Part shown: positions 24,296-32,450 of the stretch, piece after piece
Numbering within the stretch: position 1 is the first letter of the stretch
How the letters are laid out: every line of letters starts with the position of its first letter
From: Sphaerisporangium sp039871875
GTDB taxonomy: Bacteria > Actinomycetota > Actinomycetes > Streptosporangiales > Streptosporangiaceae
Assembly (NCBI RefSeq): GCF_039871875.1
Contig: NZ_JBDPMD010000013.1
Span: 62,001 to 126,000, forward strand
Length of the DNA: 64,000 nt
Direction: 5' to 3'
Position numbers and translations under genes: made by a program
Notes under the pieces: model-generated
What the model was told of the DNA's origin: nothing
The model's database searches: none
The model's input: the letters and a program-made list of their open reading frames with translations, nothing else

Positions 24296-25592
24296 CGGGA
24301 GGCGGCGCCAGGGCGGGAGGACCGGCCGGGGCCTCGTCGGACACCGGCGAGGTGCCGGGCGGGCCCGCCGGAGCGGGAGCGCCGTCCGGCGCGGGCCCGG
24401 CGCGGCGCAGGGCGAGGTCGAACGCCGCGGCGAGCAGGCAGATGCGCAGCACCTCGTGCAGCACGTCCACCGGGAACATGACCGCGCCCTCCCACATCTG
24501 CCACCAGTAGGGCTCGTGCGGGCCGAGGAGCCGGGTGACGGCCATGAACCCGACGGCGGCGAGGGCCTCCAGGGCGACGTAGATCAGGCAGAACATGAAG
24601 TAGAAGACCACGCCGCCGCGCAGGGCGAAACGCAGGCCGTTGGCCACGGGGACGTACTTGTCGCGGAAGCCGCGGGAGAAGAACTCGGCGGCGAGCTGGA
24701 CCGGGGCGGGGAGGCGGCGCCAGAAGCCGGACAGGCGCGGTTCCAGCCGGGTGCCTTCGATGACCTTGGTCTCGTCGGTCACCGAGGAGCTGTACACGAC
24801 GGCCGCCATGGCCAGCCACACCAGCGGCTGCAGCAGGCCGTCCCCGAGCTCGGCCCGGTAGGGGGCGAGGAGGGCCCAGGTCTCCTTCACCTGGGACGCC
24901 AGCGGGACCAGGTCGGCGAGGCCCATGAGGTCGGCCCAGACGACCCGGCTGGTCAGCCAGTCGACGCCGCGGCCGATCCAGTTGCCGAGCGAGATGATGC
25001 CGAAGTACATCCACATGCACTCCAGCGCGCTGTTGGCGATCCCGAGCGGGCGACTGCCGGATTTCCCGTACAGCCGCTCGCAGCCGGCTTTCAGCCCATA
25101 GATGCCGAGGGTGATGACCACGATCAGCACGTTGATGTCGAACAGGTCCAGCAGCACCGTGCCGGCCTCGACGTCGATCGCCGGGCGCAGTTCGGTGAAC
25201 AGGCGCGTGAAGGCGCGCACGTCCTCGGTGAACAGGCCCCACGCGCTGTAGAAGACCAGGAACGGCAGCAGCGTGTGGGCGATGGCGTCCACGAGGCGCC
25301 GCTCTCGTTCGTCCTGGGTGATCGCCGTGGTCGTGAGGGTGCCGAGTTCCCGGCCCACGGTGTTGAGCATCGCGATGTAGGCGGTCAGGGTGACAAGGAC
25401 ACCGAGGCTGAGGACGGCGAAGGCGGCGTAGGCGTGCCAGCCTCGGGGCTCGGCGAGGCGGACGGCCAGGAGGAGGACGCCCTGGTGGGCGAGCCTGCCG
25501 AGCGTGTAGTAGAAGGCGAGGGGCAGGAACAGGCGCGTGGCCAGCCGCACCGTGTCGTACGGCAGGCGGACCGGGGAGAGGGAACCGTCCAT
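24273..25592 (-). CDS. Multipass membrane protein of unknown function
   Basis: 439 residues with about eight hydrophobic segments (for example LSLGVLVTLTAYIAML, INVLIVVITLGIYGLK, VVFYFMFCLIYVALEALAAV). Between them lie amphipathic stretches such as DERERRLVDAIAHTLLPFLV. The last ~55 residues are Pro/Ala-rich and disordered. No transporter or enzyme motif is recognised. It is convergent with the three-gene operon, overlapping its end, and divergent from the NUDIX gene with only about 50 bases between. A TAGCAT hexamer lies 10 bases before the ATG. Confidence 0.7.
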   Translation of the reverse strand: MDGSLSPVRLPYDTVRLATRLFLPLAFYYTLGRLAHQGVLLLAVRLAEPRGWHAYAAFAVLSLGVLVTLTAYIAMLNTVGRELGTLTTTAITQDERERRLVDAIAHTLLPFLVFYSAWGLFTEDVRAFTRLFTELRPAIDVEAGTVLLDLFDINVLIVVITLGIYGLKAGCERLYGKSGSRPLGIANSALECMWMYFGIISLGNWIGRGVDWLTSRVVWADLMGLADLVPLASQVKETWALLAPYRAELGDGLLQPLVWLAMAAVVYSSSVTDETKVIEGTRLEPRLSGFWRRLPAPVQLAAEFFSRGFRDKYVPVANGLRFALRGGVVFYFMFCLIYVALEALAAVGFMAVTRLLGPHEPYWWQMWEGAVMFPVDVLHEVLRICLLAAAFDLALRRAGPAPDGAPAPAGPPGTSPVSDEAPAGPPALAPPPATAPAVS

Positions 25593-25644
25593 CGCCTGTC
25601 GGATGCTAGCGCTTCCGCACGGGTGGGTGCGGCAGGATGGAAGG

Positions 25645-26523
25645 GTGGTGGCCAGGGACGGGGACGGGTGGGCGCTCTGCGCGCAGGGGCACAGGCACTG
25701 GGGGCTGCACGGCGCCTCGGGGTTGCTCGCCGTCCATTTCGACAAGGACGGCGTGCCGCACGTGCTGATGCAGCAGCGGGCGTTGTGGAGCCACCACGGG
25801 GGCACGTGGGGGTTGCCGGGCGGGGCGCTGGACAGCCATGAGGACGCGGTGACGGGGGCTCTGCGCGAGGCCCTCGAGGAGGCGGCGCTGCTGGCGGACG
25901 GGCTGCGGGTGCTCGGGGTGTACACCGACGACCACGGCGGCTGGTCGTTCCAGACCGTGATCGCCGAGGCGGCCACGCTGCTGCCGGCCGTGCCGGCCAA
26001 CGGCGAGAGCATCGAGTTGCGGTGGTTGCCGGCCGACGAGATCGGCGGGGAGCAGTTGCACCCGGGGTTCGCGGAGACCTGGCCGATGATCCGCCCCGCG
26101 CTGCCGCCGTCCGTCGTGGTGCTGGACGCCGCCAACATCATCGGCGCGCGGGCCGAGCACGGCTGGTGGCGGGACCGCGCGGCCGCGGCGCGGCGGCTGC
26201 GGGACGCGGTGGAGACGACCGCCAAGGACGGCCTGCGCCCGCCGGAGGGGTTCCCCGCGCCGGCCACGTGGTTCCCGCGCATCGTGATGGTGGTCGAGGG
26301 ACGGGCCCGTGGCCTGGATCCGGCCGCGCACGTGGAGGTGGTGGAGGCTCCGGGCGACGGGGACGACGCGATCGTCGGCCTGGTGCGGGAGATCCGGGAG
26401 AGCAGGCCCCACGAGCAGGTGCTGGTGGTCACGGCGGACCGTGAGTTGCGCCGCCGGGTGTCCGGGCTGGGTGCCCAGGTGGCGGGGCCGGGTTGGCTAC
26501 TTGGGCAACTGCGACCAACGTGA
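25645..26523 (+). CDS. NUDIX hydrolase fused to a PIN/NYN-like domain
   Basis: 292 residues. The N-terminal half is NUDIX: the box (residues 60-82) starts GALDSHE and ends REALEEAAL, keeping the catalytic Glu residues, with small changes at the Gly and aliphatic positions. It would hydrolyse nucleoside-diphosphate-linked substrates. The C-terminal half (about 150-292) has the strand-acid pattern of NYN/PIN nucleases: VVVLDAANIIGA, DDAIVGLVREI, and VLVVTADRELRRRV near the end. Start GTG 25645 has AAGG close upstream (GTG 25648 is an alternative); the frame is open further up but lacks conserved sequence. Confidence 0.82.
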   Translation: MVARDGDGWALCAQGHRHWGLHGASGLLAVHFDKDGVPHVLMQQRALWSHHGGTWGLPGGALDSHEDAVTGALREALEEAALLADGLRVLGVYTDDHGGWSFQTVIAEAATLLPAVPANGESIELRWLPADEIGGEQLHPGFAETWPMIRPALPPSVVVLDAANIIGARAEHGWWRDRAAAARRLRDAVETTAKDGLRPPEGFPAPATWFPRIVMVVEGRARGLDPAAHVEVVEAPGDGDDAIVGLVREIRESRPHEQVLVVTADRELRRRVSGLGAQVAGPGWLLGQLRPT

Positions 26524-26596
26524 CGGGTGTAGCGTCGGGGGACGCCGAACGGATACCAAGGCGGTCCTCTTGCCGGTAGATTCCCCAAATACCGTT

Positions 26597-26612
26597 ATTT
26601 TCAATAGAAAAT
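26597..26612. promoter_or_regulatory. AT-rich dyad upstream of the permease operon
   Basis: ATTTTC-AATA-GAAAAT, a perfect 6-bp inverted repeat ending 5 bases before ATG 26618, stands out in GC-rich DNA. It overlaps a possible -10 (TATTTT). It looks like a metalloregulator or repressor site, but the half-sites are inverted relative to the known actinobacterial Zur box (TGAAAAT...ATTTTCA). Confidence 0.45.
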
Positions 26613-26617
26613 CGTAA

Positions 26618-27646
26618 ATGAGCGACCGAAGTACCCTCGACTGGGCCGCCGAGCCGGACAGCCCCGTCCCCCCGCCGACATGGGGCCGGCGCGCCCCGGA
26701 GGCGCAGGTCCTCCCATGGGTTTTCGCGGCCCTGGTCGGCTTCCTGCTGATGGGCAACCTGCTCCTCGCCCCCCACCTGACCGCCCCCGCACTGCGCACC
26801 TGGTCCACGATCTTCGTGGCGATCTGCGTGCAGGCCGTGCCGTTCCTGGTGTTCGGGGTGGCGCTGTCCGCCGCGATCACGACGTTCGTGCCCCGGTCGT
26901 TGTGGACGCGGGTGCTGCCCGCCAAGCCGTACGCCGCGGTGCCGGTCGCGGGCGCCGCGGGCGTGGTGCTGCCCGGGTGCGAGTGCGCCTCGGTGCCGGT
27001 GGCCGCGGGGCTGATGGCCCGCGGGGTGACCCCGGCGGCGGCTTTGGCGTTCCTGCTGTCGTCGCCGGCCGTCAACCCGGTCGTGCTGGTGGCGACCGCG
27101 GTGGCGTTCCCCGGCCAGCCGGGCATGGTGGTGGCCAGGTTCGCCGCCTCGCTCGCCGTCGCCGTGCTCGCCGGCTGGGTGTGGCAGTTGCTCGGCCGGC
27201 CCGGCCTGCTGCGGATCCCGGCGCGCCCGGAGGCGGAGGGGACGTCCCGGCGGGCGTCGTTCGTGGCGGCCATGCGGCACGACCTGCTGCACGCGGGCGG
27301 GTTCCTGGTCGTCGGCGGCCTGACCGCCGCCACACTCAACGTCGTCGTGCCCCGCTCGTGGCTGGACTCGGTCGCGGGCGACTTCTGGCTGTCGGTGCTG
27401 GTGCTCGCGGTGCTCGCCGTCGTGCTTTCCATCTGCTCCGAGGCGGACGCCTTCGTGGCGGCCTCGCTGACGGCGTTCTCCCCCACCGCCAAGCTGGCGT
27501 TCCTCGTGGTGGGGCCCATGGTCGATCTGAAGCTGATCGCGCTCCAGGCGGGGACGTTCGGCCGGGCGTTCGCGGTGCGGTTCGTCCCCCTGACGTTCAC
27601 CCTGGCCGTCGCGATGAGCCTGCTGGCGGGATGGTTGCTGCTGTGA
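26618..27646 (+). CDS. UPF0718/DUF318 permease
   Basis: 342 residues, eight to ten helices. The signature region is GVVLPGCECASVPVAAGLMA, repeated in the second half as VLSICSEADAFVAASLTAFS, the two conserved Cys-containing helices of the family (related to ArsP permeases). FLLSSPAVNPVVLVATA is also conserved. The substrate is unknown; relatives move metal, arsenical or organic compounds. The gene overlaps the next by GTGA and is its usual partner. Confidence 0.88.
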   Translation: MSDRSTLDWAAEPDSPVPPPTWGRRAPEAQVLPWVFAALVGFLLMGNLLLAPHLTAPALRTWSTIFVAICVQAVPFLVFGVALSAAITTFVPRSLWTRVLPAKPYAAVPVAGAAGVVLPGCECASVPVAAGLMARGVTPAAALAFLLSSPAVNPVVLVATAVAFPGQPGMVVARFAASLAVAVLAGWVWQLLGRPGLLRIPARPEAEGTSRRASFVAAMRHDLLHAGGFLVVGGLTAATLNVVVPRSWLDSVAGDFWLSVLVLAVLAVVLSICSEADAFVAASLTAFSPTAKLAFLVVGPMVDLKLIALQAGTFGRAFAVRFVPLTFTLAVAMSLLAGWLLL

Positions 27647-28356
27647 ACCGCATGGCCCAGGGCCTCGTGCTCACCCTTCTCGGCGGCGCCCTGCTGCGGG
27701 TGTCCGCGCTGTCGACCATCTACCTGAACTACGTCAAGCCGGGCTTCCGGCCGTTCCTGATCGCCGCCGGGCTGGTCGTCTTCCTGCTCGGCGTGCACGG
27801 CCTGGTGCAGGAGTGGCGGCGGCCGTACGCGCCTCGCGACAAGGGCCACGACGACCACGGGCCGCGGGTGGCGTGGCTGCTCTGCCTGCCGGTGGTCGCC
27901 ATCTTCCTCATCGCCCCGCCCGCGCTCGGGGCGTTCGCCGCCGGCCGGGACGAGGCGCCGCAGCCCCGCCCCACGGTCGCCTCCGGCTCCTACGCGGCCC
28001 TCACGACCGCGGGGCCGGCGGCCATGCCGCTCGGCGAGTTCATCGGCCGGGCCTGGGGGGACCAGCACGCCTCGCTCAAGGACCGGCAGGTGAAGCTTGT
28101 CGGGTTCGTCACCGCCTCGAAGAAACGCGGCCAGTGGTACCTCACCCGCATGCAGTTGCGGTGCTGCGCCGCGGACGCGTTCCCGCTGCGGGTCAGCGTG
28201 CTCGGCGCCCCCGCGCCGCGGGTGGACACCTGGGTGGAGGTCACCGGCACATGGGTGCCCACGCCGTACGACCGGGTCCCCAAGGGCACCGTCGCCCCGG
28301 AGATCCGCGCCGACGCGGTGATCAAGGTGGCGCAGCCGGACGAGCCCTACGAGTGA
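27643..28356 (+). CDS. TIGR03943-family membrane protein
   Basis: 237 residues. Two N-terminal helices (about 5-20 and 35-55; GFRPFLIAAGLVVFLLGVHG is typical), a His/Asp-rich loop (DKGHDDHGPR) and a third helix precede an outer beta domain with VKLVGFVTASKKRGQWYLTR, MQLRCCAADAFPLRV and VTGTWVP. Family members (B. subtilis YcgQ group) stand next to DUF318 permeases. The His/Asp loop and the vicinal Cys pair suggest metal handling, as inference. Confidence 0.85.
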   Translation: MNRMAQGLVLTLLGGALLRVSALSTIYLNYVKPGFRPFLIAAGLVVFLLGVHGLVQEWRRPYAPRDKGHDDHGPRVAWLLCLPVVAIFLIAPPALGAFAAGRDEAPQPRPTVASGSYAALTTAGPAAMPLGEFIGRAWGDQHASLKDRQVKLVGFVTASKKRGQWYLTRMQLRCCAADAFPLRVSVLGAPAPRVDTWVEVTGTWVPTPYDRVPKGTVAPEIRADAVIKVAQPDEPYE

Positions 28357-28423
28357 CGGTCCCGGCCGGGGCCGCCTGGCGCGCGGAAGCCCGTCCGGCA
28401 CCGCTATCGTTGGTGTCGCACGG

Positions 28424-28513
28424 GGAGGGTTCGCATAGTGGACGAGTGCAGCCGCCTTGAAAGCGGCCAGGCCGGCGACGGTCTCGTGGGTTCGAATCCC
28501 ACACCCTCCGCCA
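28424..28513 (+). tRNA. tRNA-Ser(TGA)
   Basis: A 90-base class II tRNA with encoded CCA. Acceptor arms GGAGGGT and ACCCTCC, anticodon stem GCCGC/GCGGC with loop CTTGAAA (anticodon TGA), long variable arm, T-loop TTCGAAT. Confidence 0.97.
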
Positions 28514-28526
28514 CCGCCCGGGCGTG

Positions 28527-30812
28527 TCAGCCGGAGGCGCCGCCGAAACCGTCGCCCACCGAGGCGGCCAGCAGCAGGTAGGACTCCCGCGTCGCGGGCT
28601 GCAGCCGGTCCAGGTCGATCTCGGCGCCTTCCTCCAGGTGCGGGTCGTAGGGCACGCGGATCACCGCGCGGCAGCGGGCCGCGAAGTGCGCCTCCAGCTT
28701 GTCCAGATCGATGGCCGACTTCGAGCGCGGCCGCACGCTGCACAACACCACGGTGGCGGCCTTCACCAGGTCGCCGTAGTGGTGGGCCTCCAGCCAGTCC
28801 AGGGTCGCCGACGCGGCCCGCGCGCCGTCCACCGAGGGGGAGCTGACCAGCACGAGCTGGTCGGCGAGGCCGAGCACGCCGGACATCGCCGAGTGGAGCA
28901 GGCCGGTGCCGCAGTCGGTGATGCAGATGGAGTAGAAGTTCTCCAGCACCTGGGCGACGCTCTGGTAGTCGGAGGCGCTGAACGCCTCGGAGACCGACGG
29001 GTCGCGGTCGGAGGCCAGGATCTCCAGCCGGGACGACGCCTGCGACGTGAACGCCCGGATGTCGACGTACCTCTTGATCTGCTGCCGCTCGTTGAGCAGG
29101 TCGCGGACCGTCGCCGAGGTCTCCAGCTCGACCTTGTCCGACAGGGTGCCGCGGTCGGGGTTGGCGTCCACCGCGATCACACGGTCGCCGCGCACGGACG
29201 CCAGGGTGGCGCCGAGGCCGACGGTGGTGGTGGTCTTGCCGACGCCGCCCTTCAGGCTGAGCACCGCGACGCGGTGGTGGCCGGTGGCGACGGGGGTGCG
29301 CGCCCGGGTGAGCAGCTCGCGGCGGCGGCGGACCTCCGGCGACTCCCCCGGCTTGATCAGGCCGGCGGAGGCCTTGAAGACGAGCCGGCGCCAGCCGCCG
29401 GCCGGGGCGTTCCTGCGGCCGCGCAGCAGGGAGACCGGGTCGAGGCTGTCGGCGCTCGGCCGGGGCTCGACGCCCGTCTTGGCGGCGCCGCGGCGGGCGG
29501 GCGTGCCGAAGGAGGGCTGCGGGGCGGCGGGGGCGGGGCGGCCGCGGCGGGGGCGGTACGGCTCGCGCTCCTCCTTCTCGCCGGGGGGCTCCTCGTGGAC
29601 GGACGGCTTCTCGCGGGCGGGCGCGGGCGCCTCGGCGGCCGGGGCTACCGGGGGCTCCGGAGAGGCCTGGGGGGCGGTCTGGGGGGCCGGTGCGGGCTTG
29701 GGCGGCTCCGCGGCGGGGGGTGACGTGGCGGGGGGCGCGGTGAAGGGGTCCGCCGGACGTTCGGAACGGGTCGCCGCCCGGCCGGGGAGGGGCTCGCGGG
29801 GCACGACGACGGCCTCGGTGTCCGTGCCGCCGGCCGCGAACTTGTTGAAACGTTCCTGTTCCGGGTCGAGGTCGGGCACCTGCGCCGTCTCCTCGGCCGG
29901 GGCCGGCTTCTCGGCGGGCGACTCCAGAGGGCGGGTCTCGTCCGGCCGGGTCTCGCCGGGCCGGGTGGCGGGCAGCGCGGCCTCTAGCCAGCCGCGTACC
30001 GGCTGGTCAGTGCCCTGAGCCTCCGGCGGGCGGTGCGTGCCGGTGTCGGTGCCCGGCGTGAGGGGGCCGGGCGGCAGCCAGTTGGTGCCGGTCTCGACCG
30101 GAGGGTCCTCGAAGGAGCCGAAGGTGAAGCTGTCGGTGTCGTCGCTGACGGCCTGCTCGGCGGCGGCCTGCGGCGACGGCTCGCCGAACGCCCCGCCGCC
30201 CGGAGAGCCGCTCGACGGGCCTCCCGGCGAGTCTCCCGAGGAGCCGAACGCGCCGCCGCCGGAGGGCGCGGGCCGGTCGGCGAACGCGCCGAGGCCGCGG
30301 GACGGCTCGCCGAACGCCCCGCCGGACGGCCGCTCCTGCGTGCCGCGCTCCCCGAAGGCGCCACCGGACGTGGACGGCCGCTCGCCGAACGCGCCGCTGG
30401 ACCGATCCCCGAAAGGACCGCCGGAGGGGGACGGCCGCTCTCCGAAGCCACCACCGGAGGACGGCCGTTCGCCGAACGTGCCGCCGGCCGGGCGCTCGCC
30501 CGCGGCGGGCCTCTCGTCGGTGCCCGCCCGCGACAGCGGCTCGGACGCCGAGGTGATCGGCGCCGAGAACGGCTCGGGCTCGGCGGGCTGCGGGCTGTTC
30601 GCGGTGTCGGCGGCCGCGCGCAGCAGCGGCGACGACGGCGCGGGCGGCTCGCTCGGGATGTGGGCCCAGGGGTCCTTGGGGTACGGCGAGGCGGCGGCCT
30701 CCTCCGCGGTGACGCTCACAGGGAGGGGGTCGTCCTCGTTCTCCTTGATGGCGTCCAGCCAGGCGAGTTGCTCCTCCAGGGAATGAGGATCCTCGCGATC
30801 GTGTCTTGCCAC
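28527..30812 (-). CDS. ParA/MinD-like ATPase with long disordered N-terminus
   Basis: 761 residues from GTG 30812 (AGGGGG 6-7 bases upstream). The C-terminal ~255 residues are a deviant-Walker ATPase: VAVLSLKGGVGKTTTTVG with the P-loop KGGVGKTT at 521-528, VIAVDANPDRGTLSDKV, and switch region ICITDCGTGLLHSAMSG. The first ~500 residues are Pro/Glu/Ser-rich and contain a run of FGERPS/FGEPS-type repeats (coded at about 30180-30490). This architecture matches EspI- and SCO5717-like proteins linked in some actinobacteria to type VII secretion or polar growth; no ESX gene is visible here. The N-terminal opening (EDPHSLEEQLAWLDAI) is helical. Confidence 0.85.
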   Translation of the reverse strand: MARHDREDPHSLEEQLAWLDAIKENEDDPLPVSVTAEEAAASPYPKDPWAHIPSEPPAPSSPLLRAAADTANSPQPAEPEPFSAPITSASEPLSRAGTDERPAAGERPAGGTFGERPSSGGGFGERPSPSGGPFGDRSSGAFGERPSTSGGAFGERGTQERPSGGAFGEPSRGLGAFADRPAPSGGGAFGSSGDSPGGPSSGSPGGGAFGEPSPQAAAEQAVSDDTDSFTFGSFEDPPVETGTNWLPPGPLTPGTDTGTHRPPEAQGTDQPVRGWLEAALPATRPGETRPDETRPLESPAEKPAPAEETAQVPDLDPEQERFNKFAAGGTDTEAVVVPREPLPGRAATRSERPADPFTAPPATSPPAAEPPKPAPAPQTAPQASPEPPVAPAAEAPAPAREKPSVHEEPPGEKEEREPYRPRRGRPAPAAPQPSFGTPARRGAAKTGVEPRPSADSLDPVSLLRGRRNAPAGGWRRLVFKASAGLIKPGESPEVRRRRELLTRARTPVATGHHRVAVLSLKGGVGKTTTTVGLGATLASVRGDRVIAVDANPDRGTLSDKVELETSATVRDLLNERQQIKRYVDIRAFTSQASSRLEILASDRDPSVSEAFSASDYQSVAQVLENFYSICITDCGTGLLHSAMSGVLGLADQLVLVSSPSVDGARAASATLDWLEAHHYGDLVKAATVVLCSVRPRSKSAIDLDKLEAHFAARCRAVIRVPYDPHLEEGAEIDLDRLQPATRESYLLLAASVGDGFGGASG

Positions 30813-30914
30813 CGTGTTCCCCCTCGGGACTGGACTAAAGGGGCAGCAAATAGAATGAAGATTACCGCCCGCTATCACGGGCAACGCGGTCAACCGCCGA
30901 TCTGGCTACCCGGA

Positions 30915-30920
30915 TAGTTT
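30915..30920 (+). promoter_or_regulatory. -10 hexamer of the quinone oxidoreductase gene
   Basis: TAGTTT, 6 bases before ATG 30927; leaderless arrangement. Confidence 0.5.
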
Positions 30921-30926
30921 GGTCAC

Positions 30927-31883
30927 ATGCACGCGATCGTCGTCACAGAGCCGGGCGGACCAGAGGTGCTGGAGTGGCGTGAGGTGCCCGATCCCCGCCC
31001 CGGACCTGGCGAACTGGTCATCGAAGTGGCCGCCGCCGGGCTCAACCGCGCCGACCTGTTGCAGCGCAAGGGGCACTATCCGCCACCTCCTGGCGCGTCG
31101 CCCGTCCTCGGGCTCGAATGCTCCGGGGTGGTCGGCGAGGTCGGCGAGAACGTCGTGGGGTTCGCCCCCGGCGACGAGGTGTGCGCGCTGCTCGCGGGCG
31201 GCGGTTACGCCGAGAAGGTGGCCGTCCCCTGGGAGCAGGTGCTGCCGGTGCCCGAAGGCGTATCGCCGGTCGACGCGGCGGCGCTGCCGGAGGTCGCGTG
31301 CACCGTGTGGTCCAACGTCTTCATGGCGGCGCGGCTGCGCCGGGGCGAGACACTGCTCGTGCACGGCGGCGGGGGCGGCATCGGCACGTTCGCCATCCAG
31401 CTCGCCAAGGCCCTCGGCTCGCGGGTGGCGGCCACGACGGGCGGCCCCGAGAAGGTCGCGCGGTGCCGTGAGCTCGGCGCCGACCAGGTGATCGACTACC
31501 GCGAGGAGGACTTCGCCACGCTGGTCACCGCGGACGTGATCCTCGACGTGATGGGCGCGAAGTACCTCGGCGCCAACCTGTCCGCGCTGAACACCGGCGG
31601 GCGGCTGGCGGTCATCGGCCTGCAGGGCGGCACCCGGGGGGAGCTCGACCTCGGCATGCTGACCGCCAAGCGGGCCACGGTCCTCGGCACCCGGCTGCGT
31701 GACCGGCCGGTCGCGGAGAAGGGGGCGATCGTGCGCGGTGTCCGCGACAACGTGTGGCCTCTGGTGGCCGGCGGGGCGGTCCGCCCGGTGGTCCACACGA
31801 TCGTCCCGATGGAGGATGCGGCGCGGGCCCACCGCCTGATGGAATCCGGTTCGCACATCGGGAAAGTGCTCTTGGCGAGGTGA
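30927..31883 (+). CDS. NAD(P)H quinone oxidoreductase (zeta-crystallin-like MDR)
   Basis: 318 residues of the zinc-free medium-chain dehydrogenase group. The GroES-like half opens MHAIVVTEPGGPEVLEWREV and contains AAGLNRADLLQRKGHYPPPP, the quinone reductase/PIG3 signature. The Rossmann loop is VHGGGGGIGTFAIQLAK, and DQVIDYREEDF follows. It likely reduces quinones with NADPH in one-electron or two-electron steps. In actinobacteria this gene is often the immediate neighbour of bpa, as here (15 bases). Confidence 0.92.
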   Translation: MHAIVVTEPGGPEVLEWREVPDPRPGPGELVIEVAAAGLNRADLLQRKGHYPPPPGASPVLGLECSGVVGEVGENVVGFAPGDEVCALLAGGGYAEKVAVPWEQVLPVPEGVSPVDAAALPEVACTVWSNVFMAARLRRGETLLVHGGGGGIGTFAIQLAKALGSRVAATTGGPEKVARCRELGADQVIDYREEDFATLVTADVILDVMGAKYLGANLSALNTGGRLAVIGLQGGTRGELDLGMLTAKRATVLGTRLRDRPVAEKGAIVRGVRDNVWPLVAGGAVRPVVHTIVPMEDAARAHRLMESGSHIGKVLLAR

Positions 31884-31885
31884 GC

Positions 31886-31891
31886 TAGGTT
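31886..31891 (+). promoter_or_regulatory. -10 hexamer of bpa
   Basis: TAGGTT is followed by 7 bases and ATG 31899. It would give bpa its own leaderless transcript in addition to read-through from the oxidoreductase. Confidence 0.45.
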
Positions 31892-31898
31892 GAGTTTC

Positions 31899-32414
31899 AT
31901 GAATGCTGAGGAGAGCAAGCCGCACATCGTGGTCGTGGGCCCGCAGGGCCTCACGGTCGACGGGCAGAACGAGCCCGAGGAGCGGCCGGTCGCCGAGCTG
32001 GTGGAGCAGCCCGCCAAAGTGATGCGGATCGGCAGCATGATCCGTCAGCTCCTCGAAGAGGTGCGGGCGGCCCCTCTGGACGAGGCGAGCCGCAAACGGC
32101 TCAAGGACATCCACGCCAGCTCCATCAAGGAGCTTGAGGACGGCCTCGCGCCCGAGCTGGTGGAGGAGCTCGAACGGCTCTCCCTGCCGTTCGCCGACAG
32201 CGACGACAGCCCCCCGCCGAGCGACGCCGAGCTGCGCGTGGCGCACGCCCAGCTTGTCGGGTGGCTCGAAGGGCTCTTCCACGGCATACAGACCACACTC
32301 TTCGCCCAGCAGATGGCCGCGCGGGCGCAGCTCGAGCAGATGCGGCGCGCGTTGCCGGGCGGCGTGTCGCAGGGCGAGGAGCAGCCGCACCGCTCCTCCG
32401 GCCCCTACCTGTAA
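31899..32414 (+). CDS. bpa: Bacterial proteasome activator (Bpa/PafE)
   Basis: 171 residues, matching M. tuberculosis Rv3780: LVEQPAKVMRIGSMIRQLLE, EEVRAAPLDEASRKRLKDIH, LEDGLAPELVEELERLSLPF and LVGWLEGLFHGIQTTLFAQQ are near-identical family blocks. Bpa forms a dodecameric ring that opens the 20S proteasome without ATP, using a C-terminal HbYX-like motif. Here the tail ends GPYL instead of the usual GQYL. The ATG at 31899 is preferred over TTG 31890 because of the upstream hexamer. No proteasome genes lie within the window. Confidence 0.95.
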   Translation: MNAEESKPHIVVVGPQGLTVDGQNEPEERPVAELVEQPAKVMRIGSMIRQLLEEVRAAPLDEASRKRLKDIHASSIKELEDGLAPELVEELERLSLPFADSDDSPPPSDAELRVAHAQLVGWLEGLFHGIQTTLFAQQMAARAQLEQMRRALPGGVSQGEEQPHRSSGPYL

Positions 32415-32450
32415 GGCGCCGCCTGAAGGCGCCGCCGCCCGCCGGGGGGC

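Noticed and set aside
24102..25841. 579-codon open frame on the plus strand opposite the multipass membrane protein
   Set aside because: It is rich in Gln/Glu/Gly/Arg with no hydrophobic core; the opposite strand encodes clear transmembrane helices.
26597..26612. Zur box upstream of the permease operon
   Set aside because: The AT-rich dyad has half-sites in the opposite order to TGAAAAT...ATTTTCA, so I list it only as an unassigned dyad.
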